A stretch of DNA of 64,000 nt, from NCBI RefSeq assembly GCF_003990975.1, contig NZ_RZJR01000019.1:36421-100420 (forward strand), read 5' to 3'. Below the pieces are notes generated by a model that did no database searches, had not been told where the DNA came from, and saw only the letters and a program-made list of their open reading frames with translations. Both the position numbers and the translations under genes were made by a program. The stretch is from Cohnella sp. AR92. Lineage in GTDB: Bacteria > Bacillota > Bacilli > Paenibacillales > Paenibacillaceae. This document shows, in pieces, positions 36,838 to 46,109 of the stretch. Each line of letters begins with the position of its first letter. Position 1 is the first letter of the stretch.

Positions 36838-37158
36838 ATGATGCGACTCGTTCCTATCGAAGTGGAAGGCCATACCGCGCTTGGCGTAGAGGTTCTGCTG
36901 CCGGGAACCACGCTTCTGGCCATCACGATAAACGACGGGTATATTATGTGCGGAGCGCTTGACGTTCAACTTCTGAACGAGCGGCTCAAGGACCGCCGAA
37001 TCATCGCGGGCCGCGCGGTAGGCGTACGGACGTTCGAGCAGCTGCTGGAGGCTCCGCTGGAATCCGTTACGGACACGGCGCGGGAGCTTGGCATCGTGCC
37101 CGGGATGAAAGGCCATGATGCAATTGCGGCGATAGCGGAGCGCCATGCTCGCTCCTGA
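36838..37158 (+). CDS. yunC: YunC family protein (DUF1805)
   Basis: 106 residues with family features: an N-terminal EGHTALGVEV, the central TINDGYIMCGALDVQ, and IIAGRAVGVRT. GGGAGGTGAT precedes the paired ATG ATG start. The family is small, cytoplasmic and of undetermined biochemistry. In B. subtilis yunC neighbours yunD; here a YunD-like gene lies 16 kb away at 52857. Confidence 0.88.
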   Translation: MMRLVPIEVEGHTALGVEVLLPGTTLLAITINDGYIMCGALDVQLLNERLKDRRIIAGRAVGVRTFEQLLEAPLESVTDTARELGIVPGMKGHDAIAAIAERHARS

Positions 37159-37189
37159 ACACCGCCGCCTGCGGCTTTGCTTATCCAAG

Positions 37190-37214
37190 CAAAAACGCCT
37201 TACGCGTTCTTGGA
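37190..37214 (-). terminator. terminator after mtnA
   Basis: On the minus strand AACGC, loop GTAAG, GCGTT then TTTGC, inside a weak outer CCAAG/CTTGG stem. It lies about 50 bases beyond the mtnA stop. Confidence 0.55.
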
Positions 37215-37266
37215 CGTCGATGAAGCTTAGCGTAAACGATACAGGCAATGATGAGCTTGAAACTTA

Positions 37267-38346
37267 TTAATCCTGTATCGTGAATAAGGCTTTGAGGCCG
37301 GTCTGATAAGGGGCGCGAACGATTCCCTTCTCGGTAATGATGGCCGTCACCAGTTCGTTAGGAGTCACGTCGAAGGCGGGATTGTAGACCTTCACCCCTT
37401 CAGGCGCCGTACGGCGCCCGAAGGCGTTCGTGACCTCGTCCGAATGCCGTTCCTCGATCGGAATCTCGGCTCCGGTCGCGGTAGACAAGTCGATGGTGGA
37501 CATCGGACAAGCTACATAGAACGGAATGTTGTGCGCCTTGGCCAATACAGCCACCCCATAGGTGCCGATCTTGTTGGCGACGTCGCCGTTCGCGGCAACG
37601 CGATCCGTTCCGACGATAACGGCTTGAACCCATCCCTTGGACATGACGTGAGCGGCCATGTTGTCCGTGATGAGCGTCACGTCGACGCCCGCCTGTTGAA
37701 GCTCGAAAGCGGTCAGCCGCGCGCCCTGCAGGACAGGACGAGTCTCATCGGCGAACACCTTGAGCGTTATTCCTTGTTCGAGGGCGAGATAGAAGGGGGC
37801 AAGCGCCGTTCCGTACTTGGAGGTGGCGAGACCGCCCGCGTTGCAGTGCGTCAGTACGCCCATTCCGTCGCGGAAGAGCGTCAAGGCATGCTCGCCGATC
37901 AGTCGGTTCGTCTCCACGTCTTCCGCATGGATAAGCTGGGCTTCCTTCCGCAGCTCTTCGATCGCCTCGGCAGTCGAGAAATCGGATGCCGCCAGCGCGG
38001 CCGCCTTCGATTCCATGCGCTCGAGCGCCCAGAACAGATTGACGGCCGTCGGCCTGGAAGTGGCGAGATATTCCGCGTGGCGCTTCGCTTCGGCCGCCAG
38101 CTCGCGGACCGAACCTTCGAGGTTCTGCACGCCGAGAACGACGCCATAGGCAGCCGAGATGCCGATCGCCGGAGCTCCGCGAACCTTCAGCTCGCGGATC
38201 GCTTCCCACACCTCCTGCGGCGTGGTCAGCTTCAAATAAACGGTCTGCTCGGGAAGAAGGCGTTGATCCAACAGTTCCAATTCTCCGTCCGCCCATATAA
38301 CAGGTTGCAATATCTTCGATACGACGGAAGCTTCTAGCTCGCTCAT
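37267..38346 (-). CDS. mtnA: S-methyl-5-thioribose-1-phosphate isomerase
   Basis: 359 residues, normal for MtnA. It converts methylthioribose-1-phosphate to methylthioribulose-1-phosphate in methionine salvage. Signatures: IQPVIW-type N-terminus, IRELKVRGAPAIGI, the catalytic Cys in LTHCNAGGLAT, the catalytic Asp in VGTDRVAANGDVANKIG, and FYVACP near the C-terminus. It lies 86 bases downstream of mtnK on the same strand, forming the mtnKA operon that handles the kinase product directly. Confidence 0.97.
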   Translation of the reverse strand: MSELEASVVSKILQPVIWADGELELLDQRLLPEQTVYLKLTTPQEVWEAIRELKVRGAPAIGISAAYGVVLGVQNLEGSVRELAAEAKRHAEYLATSRPTAVNLFWALERMESKAAALAASDFSTAEAIEELRKEAQLIHAEDVETNRLIGEHALTLFRDGMGVLTHCNAGGLATSKYGTALAPFYLALEQGITLKVFADETRPVLQGARLTAFELQQAGVDVTLITDNMAAHVMSKGWVQAVIVGTDRVAANGDVANKIGTYGVAVLAKAHNIPFYVACPMSTIDLSTATGAEIPIEERHSDEVTNAFGRRTAPEGVKVYNPAFDVTPNELVTAIITEKGIVRAPYQTGLKALFTIQD

Positions 38347-38432
38347 GATGCGTAACTCCTCTCGTAATGCCGGACTCTCGTCCGAATGCCTGATTTGCCC
38401 GGCTGGCGCCGAGCGTTAAGGATCCGAACCGC

Positions 38433-39641
38433 TTACTTCGCGGCGGCATCCGTTGCGATCCGAATGATATCTTCAATAGAAGCGGCTTGACGATGGCTCT
38501 TGATCAGCCCAGTGCCGATCTTAAGCGCCAGGCGCTGGGCGCGCTCGCGGGAAGCGGCGTCCGGAATGGTATCGATATCCGCGACGTGGGCGAGGCCGTA
38601 GACGCGGCGGACGGTCTTCGCGCCGGCGAAGCCGACCGTGTCCTGCAGCAGGCGGGCGAGGAAGCTGTCTTGGTACCCGGAAGCGCGGAAAATGCGGTCG
38701 TTGCCCTGCTCGTTCCACAGCTTGCGGAATTTCGACTCGAACAGCGTCCAGGTGTCGCGGATGGTGTTCAACAGGTAAGCTCGGCGGTCGCTGCGGGAAG
38801 CTTCGTCAAGGCTCCAATGCTCCTGGGAAGCATAGTTCAGCAGCAGGTTCGCGAAGACGGCGCCGATATCGAAGCCCATCGGGCCGAAATAAGCGAATTC
38901 CGGATCGATGACCTTGGTGGATTCCGGGGTGATGAAGATGCTGCCCGTATGCAGGTCTCCGTGAAGCAGCGCCTGCGCGCTCGTCAAGAACTTCTCCCGA
39001 AGCAGCGCGACTTCCAGCTTCAGCTCCTCGTCCTTCCAGATCGCTTCGGCCGCGTCGCGAATGCTCGATTCGATGCTGTTCGTCGGCGCATCGAAATACG
39101 GATCCTCGAAGATGAGATCTTCGGTGATCTTGCACAGATCGGGGTTGATGAAGCGCTCCACCAGCCGTTTTTTATCCTGTTGATTCATGCCGAGGTCGGA
39201 GGTGAAGAAGAGGGTTCGGGCCAGGAATTCGGAGATGTGCTCCGCGAATCTCGGATAGGTTCCGCCTTCGATGAGGCCTTTGCGCATGATGACGTGATCG
39301 CTCAGATCCTCCATGATCGTCAAGGCAAGCTCGTTGTCGGCTTTGTATACGCGGGGGGTAAGGCCGGGGGCGAGTTCGCCTTCCTTGACCAAGGCTTCGC
39401 TCTCGATCCGAGCCCGGTCCAAGGACAGCGGCCAAGATTCGCCGACCACCTTCGCGTAAGGCAGCGCCTGCTTAACGATCAGGCTGGCCCCCGTTGCAGG
39501 CTGTGTGATATGGAAGACGAGGTTCAGATTGCCGTCTCCGATCTCTTTGGAGACAAGCTCTTCGCTCGTCGGGAATACTTCCTTGATCGTACGCGCGATC
39601 TCGATCGCTTCCGCTTCGCTGAGCGGGTGATAGTGGCTCAT
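38433..39641 (-). CDS. mtnK: 5-methylthioribose kinase
   Basis: 402 residues from the ATG at 39641, with GGAGAG just upstream; an in-frame ATG 9 bases earlier is less well placed. An aminoglycoside-phosphotransferase-like fold: ATP-site Lys region SLIVKQALPY, catalytic HGDLHTGSIFI, metal-binding VIDPEFAYFGP. It phosphorylates methylthioribose at C1, feeding MtnA. It has a long leader with a strong terminator-like hairpin (39754-39797), suggesting attenuation, but no S-box was recognised. Confidence 0.96.
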   Translation of the reverse strand: MSHYHPLSEAEAIEIARTIKEVFPTSEELVSKEIGDGNLNLVFHITQPATGASLIVKQALPYAKVVGESWPLSLDRARIESEALVKEGELAPGLTPRVYKADNELALTIMEDLSDHVIMRKGLIEGGTYPRFAEHISEFLARTLFFTSDLGMNQQDKKRLVERFINPDLCKITEDLIFEDPYFDAPTNSIESSIRDAAEAIWKDEELKLEVALLREKFLTSAQALLHGDLHTGSIFITPESTKVIDPEFAYFGPMGFDIGAVFANLLLNYASQEHWSLDEASRSDRRAYLLNTIRDTWTLFESKFRKLWNEQGNDRIFRASGYQDSFLARLLQDTVGFAGAKTVRRVYGLAHVADIDTIPDAASRERAQRLALKIGTGLIKSHRQAASIEDIIRIATDAAAK

Positions 39642-39753
39642 TCTCTCCAACCTCCATTAAGTCGTCTTGCTTGTCGATATGCGCTTGCCGCATGAAGCCC
39701 GTTAGCCTATCGCATCGCCTTGCCGGCTGAAAGCCCTCGGGCCGCCTTCCAGC

Positions 39754-39797
39754 AAAAAGACACAGCGAGGAGGCGATAGCGTCTCCAAGGCTGTGCC
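39754..39797 (-). terminator. attenuator-like terminator in the mtnK leader
   Basis: On the minus strand, stem GGCACAGC/GCTGTGTC with inner GGAG/CTCC and CG/CG pairing, then TTTTTGC. It lies about 110 bases before the mtnK start, within the only leader available to mtnKA, so read-through must be needed for expression unless another promoter exists closer to the gene. Confidence 0.65.
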
Positions 39798-39883
39798 TCT
39801 CCGCCGTCGGTCAAGGCCTTGCCCAATTTGATTCTCTCATTATAAGGGAAGCGGAACATTTCATCCAGCGATAACCGATATGT

Positions 39884-39889
39884 TATAAT
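39884..39889 (+). promoter_or_regulatory. -10 box TATAAT of the DUF1802 gene
   Basis: A perfect TATAAT 33 bases before the ATG at 39922. A weak TTTCAT-like -35 lies upstream. Confidence 0.5.
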
Positions 39890-39921
39890 CCGAATATAGA
39901 GAAAGAAAGGGGAAGAGCGGC

Positions 39922-40494
39922 ATGCTACAGGAGATTGCGCTTCGCGAATGGGCGGTTGCCGTGAAGGCGCTGGAGAGCGGAAGGCAAGTGATCGTGCTGC
40001 GCAAAGGCGGAATCGCGGAGGAGACGAGGGAATTCCGTCTGGAAAGCCCTCATTTTTATTTATTTCCATCTTATGAGCATCAGCGTCCGGAATTGGTCAA
40101 GCAAGAGACAAGAGACGTCGTCGGCGACACGATCCGGGAAGCGGAGAGCCATCCCGGAGCCGTCATGATCGCGTCGTACGCGGAAGTCGCGGACGATATC
40201 GAAGTAACGGATAGCGAGACGCTGTCCCGTCTCCGCGATCTGCATATCTGGACGGAAGAATACGCGGAAGAGAGGCTGAAGTGGAAGAAGACCAAGCCCC
40301 TGCATGTGCTGGTGCTTCGGATGTACAGGCTGGGGAAGCCCGTGCTCGTTCCGATGAAGGAAAGCTACGGCGGCTGCAAGTCCTGGCTCCGCTTCGAGGA
40401 TCCGCTCCCCGAACTAAGCGGAATCCCCGTATTGGCCGACGACCTGTTCGAAGAGCGGGTGGAAGCTGTTAAACGAGCCATTCGGGGCGAATAA
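39922..40494 (+). CDS. DUF1802 family protein
   Basis: 190 residues. The start of the family is recognisable: LREWAVAVKALESGRQVIVL, RKGGIAEET, FYLFPSYEHQ. A middle segment (LHIWTEEYAEERLKWKKTKPLHVLVLRMY) follows, and a C-terminal GGCKSWLRFEDPL. No membrane segment. The ribosome site AAAGGGGAAG precedes the ATG. The biochemical function of the family is unknown. It is divergent from mtnK and followed by a terminator before sufC. Confidence 0.85.
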   Translation: MLQEIALREWAVAVKALESGRQVIVLRKGGIAEETREFRLESPHFYLFPSYEHQRPELVKQETRDVVGDTIREAESHPGAVMIASYAEVADDIEVTDSETLSRLRDLHIWTEEYAEERLKWKKTKPLHVLVLRMYRLGKPVLVPMKESYGGCKSWLRFEDPLPELSGIPVLADDLFEERVEAVKRAIRGE

Positions 40495-40498
40495 TCAG

Positions 40499-40557
40499 AA
40501 CCGGCGCCGAGATGTCTGTGATAAATATCACACTTAAGGCGCGTCGGTTGCGTTTTT
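40499..40557 (+). terminator. terminator after the DUF1802 gene
   Basis: AACCG and GCGCC pair with GGCGC and CGGTT, with a 2-base bulge, then GCG and six T. The apical part contains the inverted repeat TGTGATA-AA-TATCACA. Confidence 0.8.
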
Positions 40558-40582
40558 TCTCTGATTTTCATAAAATGTAGGT

Positions 40583-40601
40583 TGAGAATCAATGAGAATC
40601 A
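40583..40601 (+). promoter_or_regulatory. tandem TGAGAATCA, possible Fur-type site upstream of suf
   Basis: TGAGAATCA occurs twice in direct orientation (40583-40591 and 40593-40601), about 115 bases before sufC. GAGAAT units are typical half-sites of Fur boxes. Iron-responsive control of suf would make sense but is inferred. Confidence 0.4.
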
Positions 40602-40714
40602 AATTAAAATAATTATAAATAAGGATGAACCAAACGTTGCAATCGACATCTAAGCACCATGTGAGCGGTCAACCGCAACGGGATTGGAGTCCTCATCACC
40701 TGGAGGGAAACGAT

Positions 40715-41494
<780 letters not shown>

Positions 41495-41517
41495 GAGGAT
41501 AAGGGAGGCTAGCAATC

Positions 41518-42825
41518 ATGAGTACACCGACCACCTCTTTTAACCGCGAGGCGGCTGCTGCGTTGTCCCGCAGCAAGAACGAACCCGCTTGGCTCGTCGC
41601 TTGGCGCGAGCAAGCCGGCGAATGGGCTTCCGCGCTGGAGCTGCCGAAGCCGGAGAAGACGCCGATTCACCGTTGGACGCTGGATGTTCAAGGCGCGCAT
41701 CGCCCGGGCAAGGCCGTAACGGCCAAAGCCGATCTTCCTGCCTCCATTGCTTCCAAGCTTTCGGAGGAAGAGATCGAAGCGGTCATCGTTCAGCACAATT
41801 CTTCCGTTATCTACACCCGCCTGTCGGATGAGCTGAAGGCGAAGGGAGTCATTCTGACGAGTCTCGAAGAAGCGGCTCGCTCGCATGAAGAGCTCGTTCG
41901 CGGCCATCTGATGACGGCGTACGAACGGGATGAGCACAAGCTGTCCGCGCTGCACGGCGCTCTGTGGAACGGCGGAATGTTCCTTTACGTTCCGCGCGGC
42001 GTCGTCATCGAGAAGCCGGTACAGGCGATCTTGTTCGCGGATGACGCGGAAGCGACGTTCGCTCCCCATATTCTGGTCGTAGCGGACGCGAACAGCCAAG
42101 TCACCGTCGTCGAGCACGTGTCCTCGGACCTCGGAGAAGGCGTATCGGCTACTCTGCTCCATAACGCGGCGGTCGAGATCTTCGCGAAGCCGGGAGCCAA
42201 GGTTCGATACGCATCCGTCCATCACATGGACAGCACGGCGATCGACGTAACCTACCGCCGCGCTATCCTGGAAAAGGATTCCCGCATCGAATGGATCGTC
42301 GGCGAGCTTCACGAAGGCAATACGCTGGTGGACACGAAGTCGATCCTCAAGGGCAACGGCTCCACCTCCGACGCGAAGGTCATCTCCGTCGGAACGGGCT
42401 CCCAACGCATGAGCCTCACGACGCGCGCCGTACACTACGGCCTCTCCTCCGAGAGCGACATGATTACCCGCGCCGTGATGACGAATGAAGCGACGGCGAT
42501 TATCAACGGAATCACGAAGATCGAGAAAGGCGCGACCAAGGCGAACGGCCAGCAGACCGAGAAGGTCCTGATGCTGAGCCCGAAAGCACGCGGCGATGCC
42601 AACCCGATCCTTCTTATCGACGAAGACGATGTCAAAGCCGGCCACGCGGCGAGCGTCGGCCAGGTCAATGCGGAGCAGGTGTATTACCTGATGTCGCGCG
42701 GGATCTCCAAGGAAGAAGCGGAACGCCTTATCATCTATGGATTCTTGGATCCGGTCGTTTCCGAAATTCCGGTCGAGTCGGTCCGCGACGAGATGCACCG
42801 CATCCTTGAAAGGAAGCTGGGGTAA
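41518..42825 (+). CDS. sufD: Fe-S cluster assembly protein SufD
   Basis: 435 residues, 23 bases after sufC. It has the SufBD core fold with YVPRGVVIEKPVQAI, VVEHVSSDL, HHMDSTAIDVTYRRA and the C-terminal AGHAASVGQVN and YLMSRGISKEEAERLIIYGFL. SufD pairs with SufB on the SufC dimer and is needed for iron entry. GGGAGG precedes the ATG. The next gene starts directly at its stop codon. Confidence 0.96.
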   Translation: MSTPTTSFNREAAAALSRSKNEPAWLVAWREQAGEWASALELPKPEKTPIHRWTLDVQGAHRPGKAVTAKADLPASIASKLSEEEIEAVIVQHNSSVIYTRLSDELKAKGVILTSLEEAARSHEELVRGHLMTAYERDEHKLSALHGALWNGGMFLYVPRGVVIEKPVQAILFADDAEATFAPHILVVADANSQVTVVEHVSSDLGEGVSATLLHNAAVEIFAKPGAKVRYASVHHMDSTAIDVTYRRAILEKDSRIEWIVGELHEGNTLVDTKSILKGNGSTSDAKVISVGTGSQRMSLTTRAVHYGLSSESDMITRAVMTNEATAIINGITKIEKGATKANGQQTEKVLMLSPKARGDANPILLIDEDDVKAGHAASVGQVNAEQVYYLMSRGISKEEAERLIIYGFLDPVVSEIPVESVRDEMHRILERKLG

Positions 42826-44055
42826 ATGGATCCGATCGCGCTGAAAGCCGAGTTCCCGATTCTTCACCAGGACATTAACGGCCATCCGCTCGTCTATCTG
42901 GACAACGCGGCGACTTCCCAGAAGCCGCGGAGCGTCATCGAAGCGGTTAAACGCTACTACGAATGGGATAACGCGAACGTGCACCGCGGCGTGCACACGC
43001 TAGGCTCGCGCGCTACGGACGCTTACGAAGGCGCCCGCGAGAAGGTAGCCCGGTTCCTGAATGCGGCGAGCCGGGAGATCGTCTTCACGCGAGGAACGAC
43101 AACGGCTTTGAATCTTGTTGCGCACGGTTATGCGCGTCAGGTTCTGAAGCCGGGCGACGAGATCGTCATCACCTATATGGAGCATCACAGCAATATCATC
43201 CCTTGGCAGCAGGCCGCCAAGGCGACCGGCGCGACGCTGAAGTACATTCCGCTGCAGCCGGACGGTACGCTTGCGATGGCCGACGTGGAGAGCACGGTGA
43301 CGGAGAACACGAAGATCGTCTCCATCGCTTATGTATCGAACGTACTCGGCACGGTGAATCCGATCGCCAAGATCGCGGAGATCGCTCACCGGAAGGGCGC
43401 GATTATCGTCGTCGACGGCGCGCAGAGCACTCCGCATCTGAAGGTCGACGTGAAGGCTCTCGATGTTGATTTCTATGCGTTCTCCGGTCATAAGATGTGC
43501 GGACCGACCGGAATCGGCGCTCTATATGGCAAGGCGAAGCTGCTTGAGAAGATGGAACCGATGGAATTCGGCGGAGAGATGATCGACTTCGTCGGCTTGC
43601 AGGATTCCACCTGGAAGGAGATCCCTTGGAAGTTCGAAGGAGGCACTCCGATTATCGCGGGCGCCGTCGGGCTTGGAGCGGCGATCGACTTCCTCGAGAG
43701 CATCGGCCTTGACGAGATCGACCGTCATGAGAAGAAGCTCGCGAAGTACGCATACGAGCGCTTGTCGGCGATCGACGGAATTTCGATCTACGGACCGAAG
43801 GCCGATCAACGCGTCGGCCTCGTGACGTTTAACCTGGGCGACGTGCACCCGCACGACGTGGCGACGGTGCTCGACACCGAGGGCGTCGCCGTCCGCGCCG
43901 GCCATCATTGCTGCCAGCCGCTGATGAAGTGGCTGGAGCAGAGCGCTACGGCAAGAGCAAGCTTCTATCTGTACAATACCGAACAAGACGTGGACCGTCT
44001 CGCCGAAGCGCTACTGAAGACAAAGGAGTTTTTCGGCTATGAACCCGTTAGATGA
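42826..44055 (+). CDS. sufS: cysteine desulfurase SufS
   Basis: 409 residues, a group II cysteine desulfurase. PLP-binding Lys lies in FSGHKMCGPTGIGALYG, the catalytic Cys in RAGHHCCQP, with YLDNAATSQKP at the N-terminus and YMEHHSNIIPW. It takes sulfur from L-cysteine, forms a persulfide and passes it to SufU. It begins immediately at the sufD stop and overlaps sufU by 17 bases, indicating translational coupling. Confidence 0.97.
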   Translation: MDPIALKAEFPILHQDINGHPLVYLDNAATSQKPRSVIEAVKRYYEWDNANVHRGVHTLGSRATDAYEGAREKVARFLNAASREIVFTRGTTTALNLVAHGYARQVLKPGDEIVITYMEHHSNIIPWQQAAKATGATLKYIPLQPDGTLAMADVESTVTENTKIVSIAYVSNVLGTVNPIAKIAEIAHRKGAIIVVDGAQSTPHLKVDVKALDVDFYAFSGHKMCGPTGIGALYGKAKLLEKMEPMEFGGEMIDFVGLQDSTWKEIPWKFEGGTPIIAGAVGLGAAIDFLESIGLDEIDRHEKKLAKYAYERLSAIDGISIYGPKADQRVGLVTFNLGDVHPHDVATVLDTEGVAVRAGHHCCQPLMKWLEQSATARASFYLYNTEQDVDRLAEALLKTKEFFGYEPVR

Positions 44056-44488
44056 TCTCTACCGCCGCGTTATTATGGACCATTATAAGAATCCCCGCAA
44101 TCGAGGAGCGCTGGAAGACGGTTCGGTTACCGTCAACCTGAACAACCCAACCTGCGGAGACCGCATCAGCCTTCAGCTCACCCTGGAGGACGGTATCGTG
44201 AAGAACGCGAAGTTCACCGGCGAAGGCTGCTCGATCAGCATGGCTTCGGCTTCGATGATGACCGATGCCGTCAAGGGCAAGACGGCTGCCGAGGCGCTGT
44301 TGCTGGCTGACAAGTTCTCTTCCTTGATGAAGGGCGAGAAGGCGGAGTTCGATGAATACGAGGATATCGAGGCGCTGTCCGGAGTCAATAAATTCCCTGC
44401 CCGTATCAAGTGCGCGACTTTGTCGTGGAACGCGCTTCGCAAAGGCGTAGAGAGCGGTCAAGGCGAGCACGAAGGAATCGAAGAATAA
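44039..44488 (+). CDS. sufU: sulfur transfer protein SufU
   Basis: 149 residues. IscU-like fold but SufU type: Cys in NPTCGDRI (with the Asp), Cys in GEGCSISMASASMM, Cys in ARIKCATLSW, and the longer insertion before the last Cys that marks SufU. It binds zinc and relays persulfide sulfur from SufS to the SufBCD scaffold. Its start lies inside sufS. Confidence 0.96.
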   Translation: MNPLDDLYRRVIMDHYKNPRNRGALEDGSVTVNLNNPTCGDRISLQLTLEDGIVKNAKFTGEGCSISMASASMMTDAVKGKTAAEALLLADKFSSLMKGEKAEFDEYEDIEALSGVNKFPARIKCATLSWNALRKGVESGQGEHEGIEE

Positions 44489-44519
44489 TAAAACCAACAA
44501 CAGAAGGAGGATGATCGCC

Positions 44520-45917
44520 ATGGCAAAGCAAATGCCTGAGATGGAAGAGTACAAATACGGCTTCCGCGACGAGCATAAGGCGATATTCCAATCCGGCAAA
44601 GGATTGACCCCGGAGATCGTGCGCACGATCTCGGAGATGAAGGGCGAGCCGGAATGGATGCTGAATTTCCGTCTGAAGTCGCTGGAACAGTTCAACAAGA
44701 TGAGCATGCCTCGTTGGGGCGGCAATCTTGACGAGCTGGACTTCGACGATATCCAATACTACGTCAAGCCGTCCGAGAAGCAAGGCAAGACGTGGGAAGA
44801 AGTGCCGGAAGAGATCAAGGCGACCTTCGACAAGCTGGGGATTCCGGAGGCCGAGCAGAAGTTCCTCGCCGGCGTCTCCGCTCAGTATGAATCCGAAGTC
44901 GTCTACCACAACATGCAAGAAGACCTCGAGAAGCAAGGCGTTATCTTCATGGATACCGACTCCGCTCTCCGCGAGTATCCGGAGCTGTTCAAGGAATACT
45001 TCGCGACGGTCGTTCCGGCGGCGGACAACAAGTTCGCGGCGCTGAACAGCGCGGTATGGTCCGGCGGCAGCTTTATCTACGTGCCGAAGGGCGTGAAGTG
45101 CGAGATTCCGCTTCAAGCTTACTTCCGGATCAACTCGGAGAACATGGGCCAATTCGAACGCACGCTTATCGTTGCGGACGAAGGCAGCTTCGTGCACTAT
45201 GTCGAGGGCTGTACGGCTCCGGTATACAGCACGAACTCCCTGCATAGCGCGGTCGTCGAGATTATCGTTAAGAAGGACGCTCGCGTTCGCTACACGACGA
45301 TTCAGAACTGGGCTCCGAACATCTACAACCTCGTCACGAAGCGCGCCGTCGCGGAAGAGAACGCGACGATGGAATGGGTCGACGGCAACATCGGCTCCAA
45401 GCTGACGATGAAGTACCCTGCCGTCGTTCTGAAGGGACGCGGCGCAAAGGGCATGGTTCTCTCCATCGCCGTCGCCGGCAAGGGCCAGCACCAAGACGCC
45501 GGCGCGAAGATGCTTCACCTGGCTCCGGACACGACCTCGACGATCGTATCGAAGTCGATCTCCAAGCACGGCGGCAAGGTGACGTATCGCGGCATCGCGT
45601 CGTTCGGGCGCAATGCCGAGGGAGCGAAGTCGAACATCAAGTGCGACACGCTCATTCTCGATAACCAATCGACCTCCGACACGATCCCGTACAACGAGAT
45701 CATGAACGACAACGTGACGCTCGAGCACGAGGCGACCGTCTCCAAGGTATCCGAAGACCAGCTCTTCTACCTGATGAGCCGCGGCCTGTCCGAAGCCGAA
45801 GCGACGCAGATGATCGTCATGGGCTTCATCGAGCCGTTCACGAAGGAACTTCCGATGGAGTATGCGGTCGAGATGAATCGTCTTATCAAGTTCGAGATGG
45901 AAGGCAGTATCGGCTAA
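44520..45917 (+). CDS. sufB: Fe-S cluster assembly scaffold SufB
   Basis: 465 residues from the ATG at 44520 (AAGGAGG 10 bases before). MEEYKYGFRDEHKAIF opens the family; SGGSFIYVPKGVKCEIPLQA, VHYVEGCTAP, a cluster-binding region and the C-terminal MSRGLSEAEATQMIVMGFIEPF follow. It is the scaffold on which clusters are assembled, with SufC and SufD. Last gene of the operon; transcription probably ends at the hairpin at 46043, which derives from integrase sequence. Confidence 0.97.
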   Translation: MAKQMPEMEEYKYGFRDEHKAIFQSGKGLTPEIVRTISEMKGEPEWMLNFRLKSLEQFNKMSMPRWGGNLDELDFDDIQYYVKPSEKQGKTWEEVPEEIKATFDKLGIPEAEQKFLAGVSAQYESEVVYHNMQEDLEKQGVIFMDTDSALREYPELFKEYFATVVPAADNKFAALNSAVWSGGSFIYVPKGVKCEIPLQAYFRINSENMGQFERTLIVADEGSFVHYVEGCTAPVYSTNSLHSAVVEIIVKKDARVRYTTIQNWAPNIYNLVTKRAVAEENATMEWVDGNIGSKLTMKYPAVVLKGRGAKGMVLSIAVAGKGQHQDAGAKMLHLAPDTTSTIVSKSISKHGGKVTYRGIASFGRNAEGAKSNIKCDTLILDNQSTSDTIPYNEIMNDNVTLEHEATVSKVSEDQLFYLMSRGLSEAEATQMIVMGFIEPFTKELPMEYAVEMNRLIKFEMEGSIG

Positions 45918-45976
45918 GCTTACAGCCGTGGGGCTTTCGGGGATTCATGCGAGGCTTGTCCGGGTTTTGTCCGGTT

Positions 45977-46108
45977 TTAAAACGGGGCATGGCGCTCGTA
46001 AAGACTTAATGAATCCTGCTCAATCTTTTTAGTGATGTAAAGATACGTGTCCGTTGTGATTCTGGTGCTTGCATGCCCTAATCGCGCGGACACGTATTTT
46101 TTTTCTTT
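45977..46108 (-). pseudogene. C-terminal remnant of a tyrosine recombinase (phage integrase)
   Basis: On the minus strand the frame reads KYVSARLGHAST, RITTDTYLYITKK and then DSLSLYERHAPF with a stop. This is the end of a lambda-type integrase with the final HxxR-type and Tyr-nucleophile region (Tyr in DTYLYI). An in-frame stop and a shift within an A-run cut it off from preceding HAVHLL-like sequence. It marks the scar of an integration next to sufB. Confidence 0.8.
46043..46099 (+). terminator. putative suf terminator formed from integrase sequence
   Basis: ATACGTGTCCG (46043-46053) pairs with CGGACACGTAT (46087-46097), then eight or more T. The two arms encode, on the opposite strand, the TDTY and KYVS parts of the integrase remnant. 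The loop is 33 nt. Confidence 0.6.
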
Positions 46109-46109
46109 T

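Noticed and set aside
39642..39900. SAM-I (S-box) riboswitch before mtnK
   Set aside because: Searched by eye for the conserved core elements on the minus strand and did not find them; only the terminator hairpin is clear.
40517..40532. Perfect inverted repeat TGTGATA-AA-TATCACA, resembling an FNR/CRP-type operator before suf
   Set aside because: It forms the apical stem of the terminator after the DUF1802 gene, whose arms lie at 40499-40508 and 40538-40549, so the hairpin explains it.
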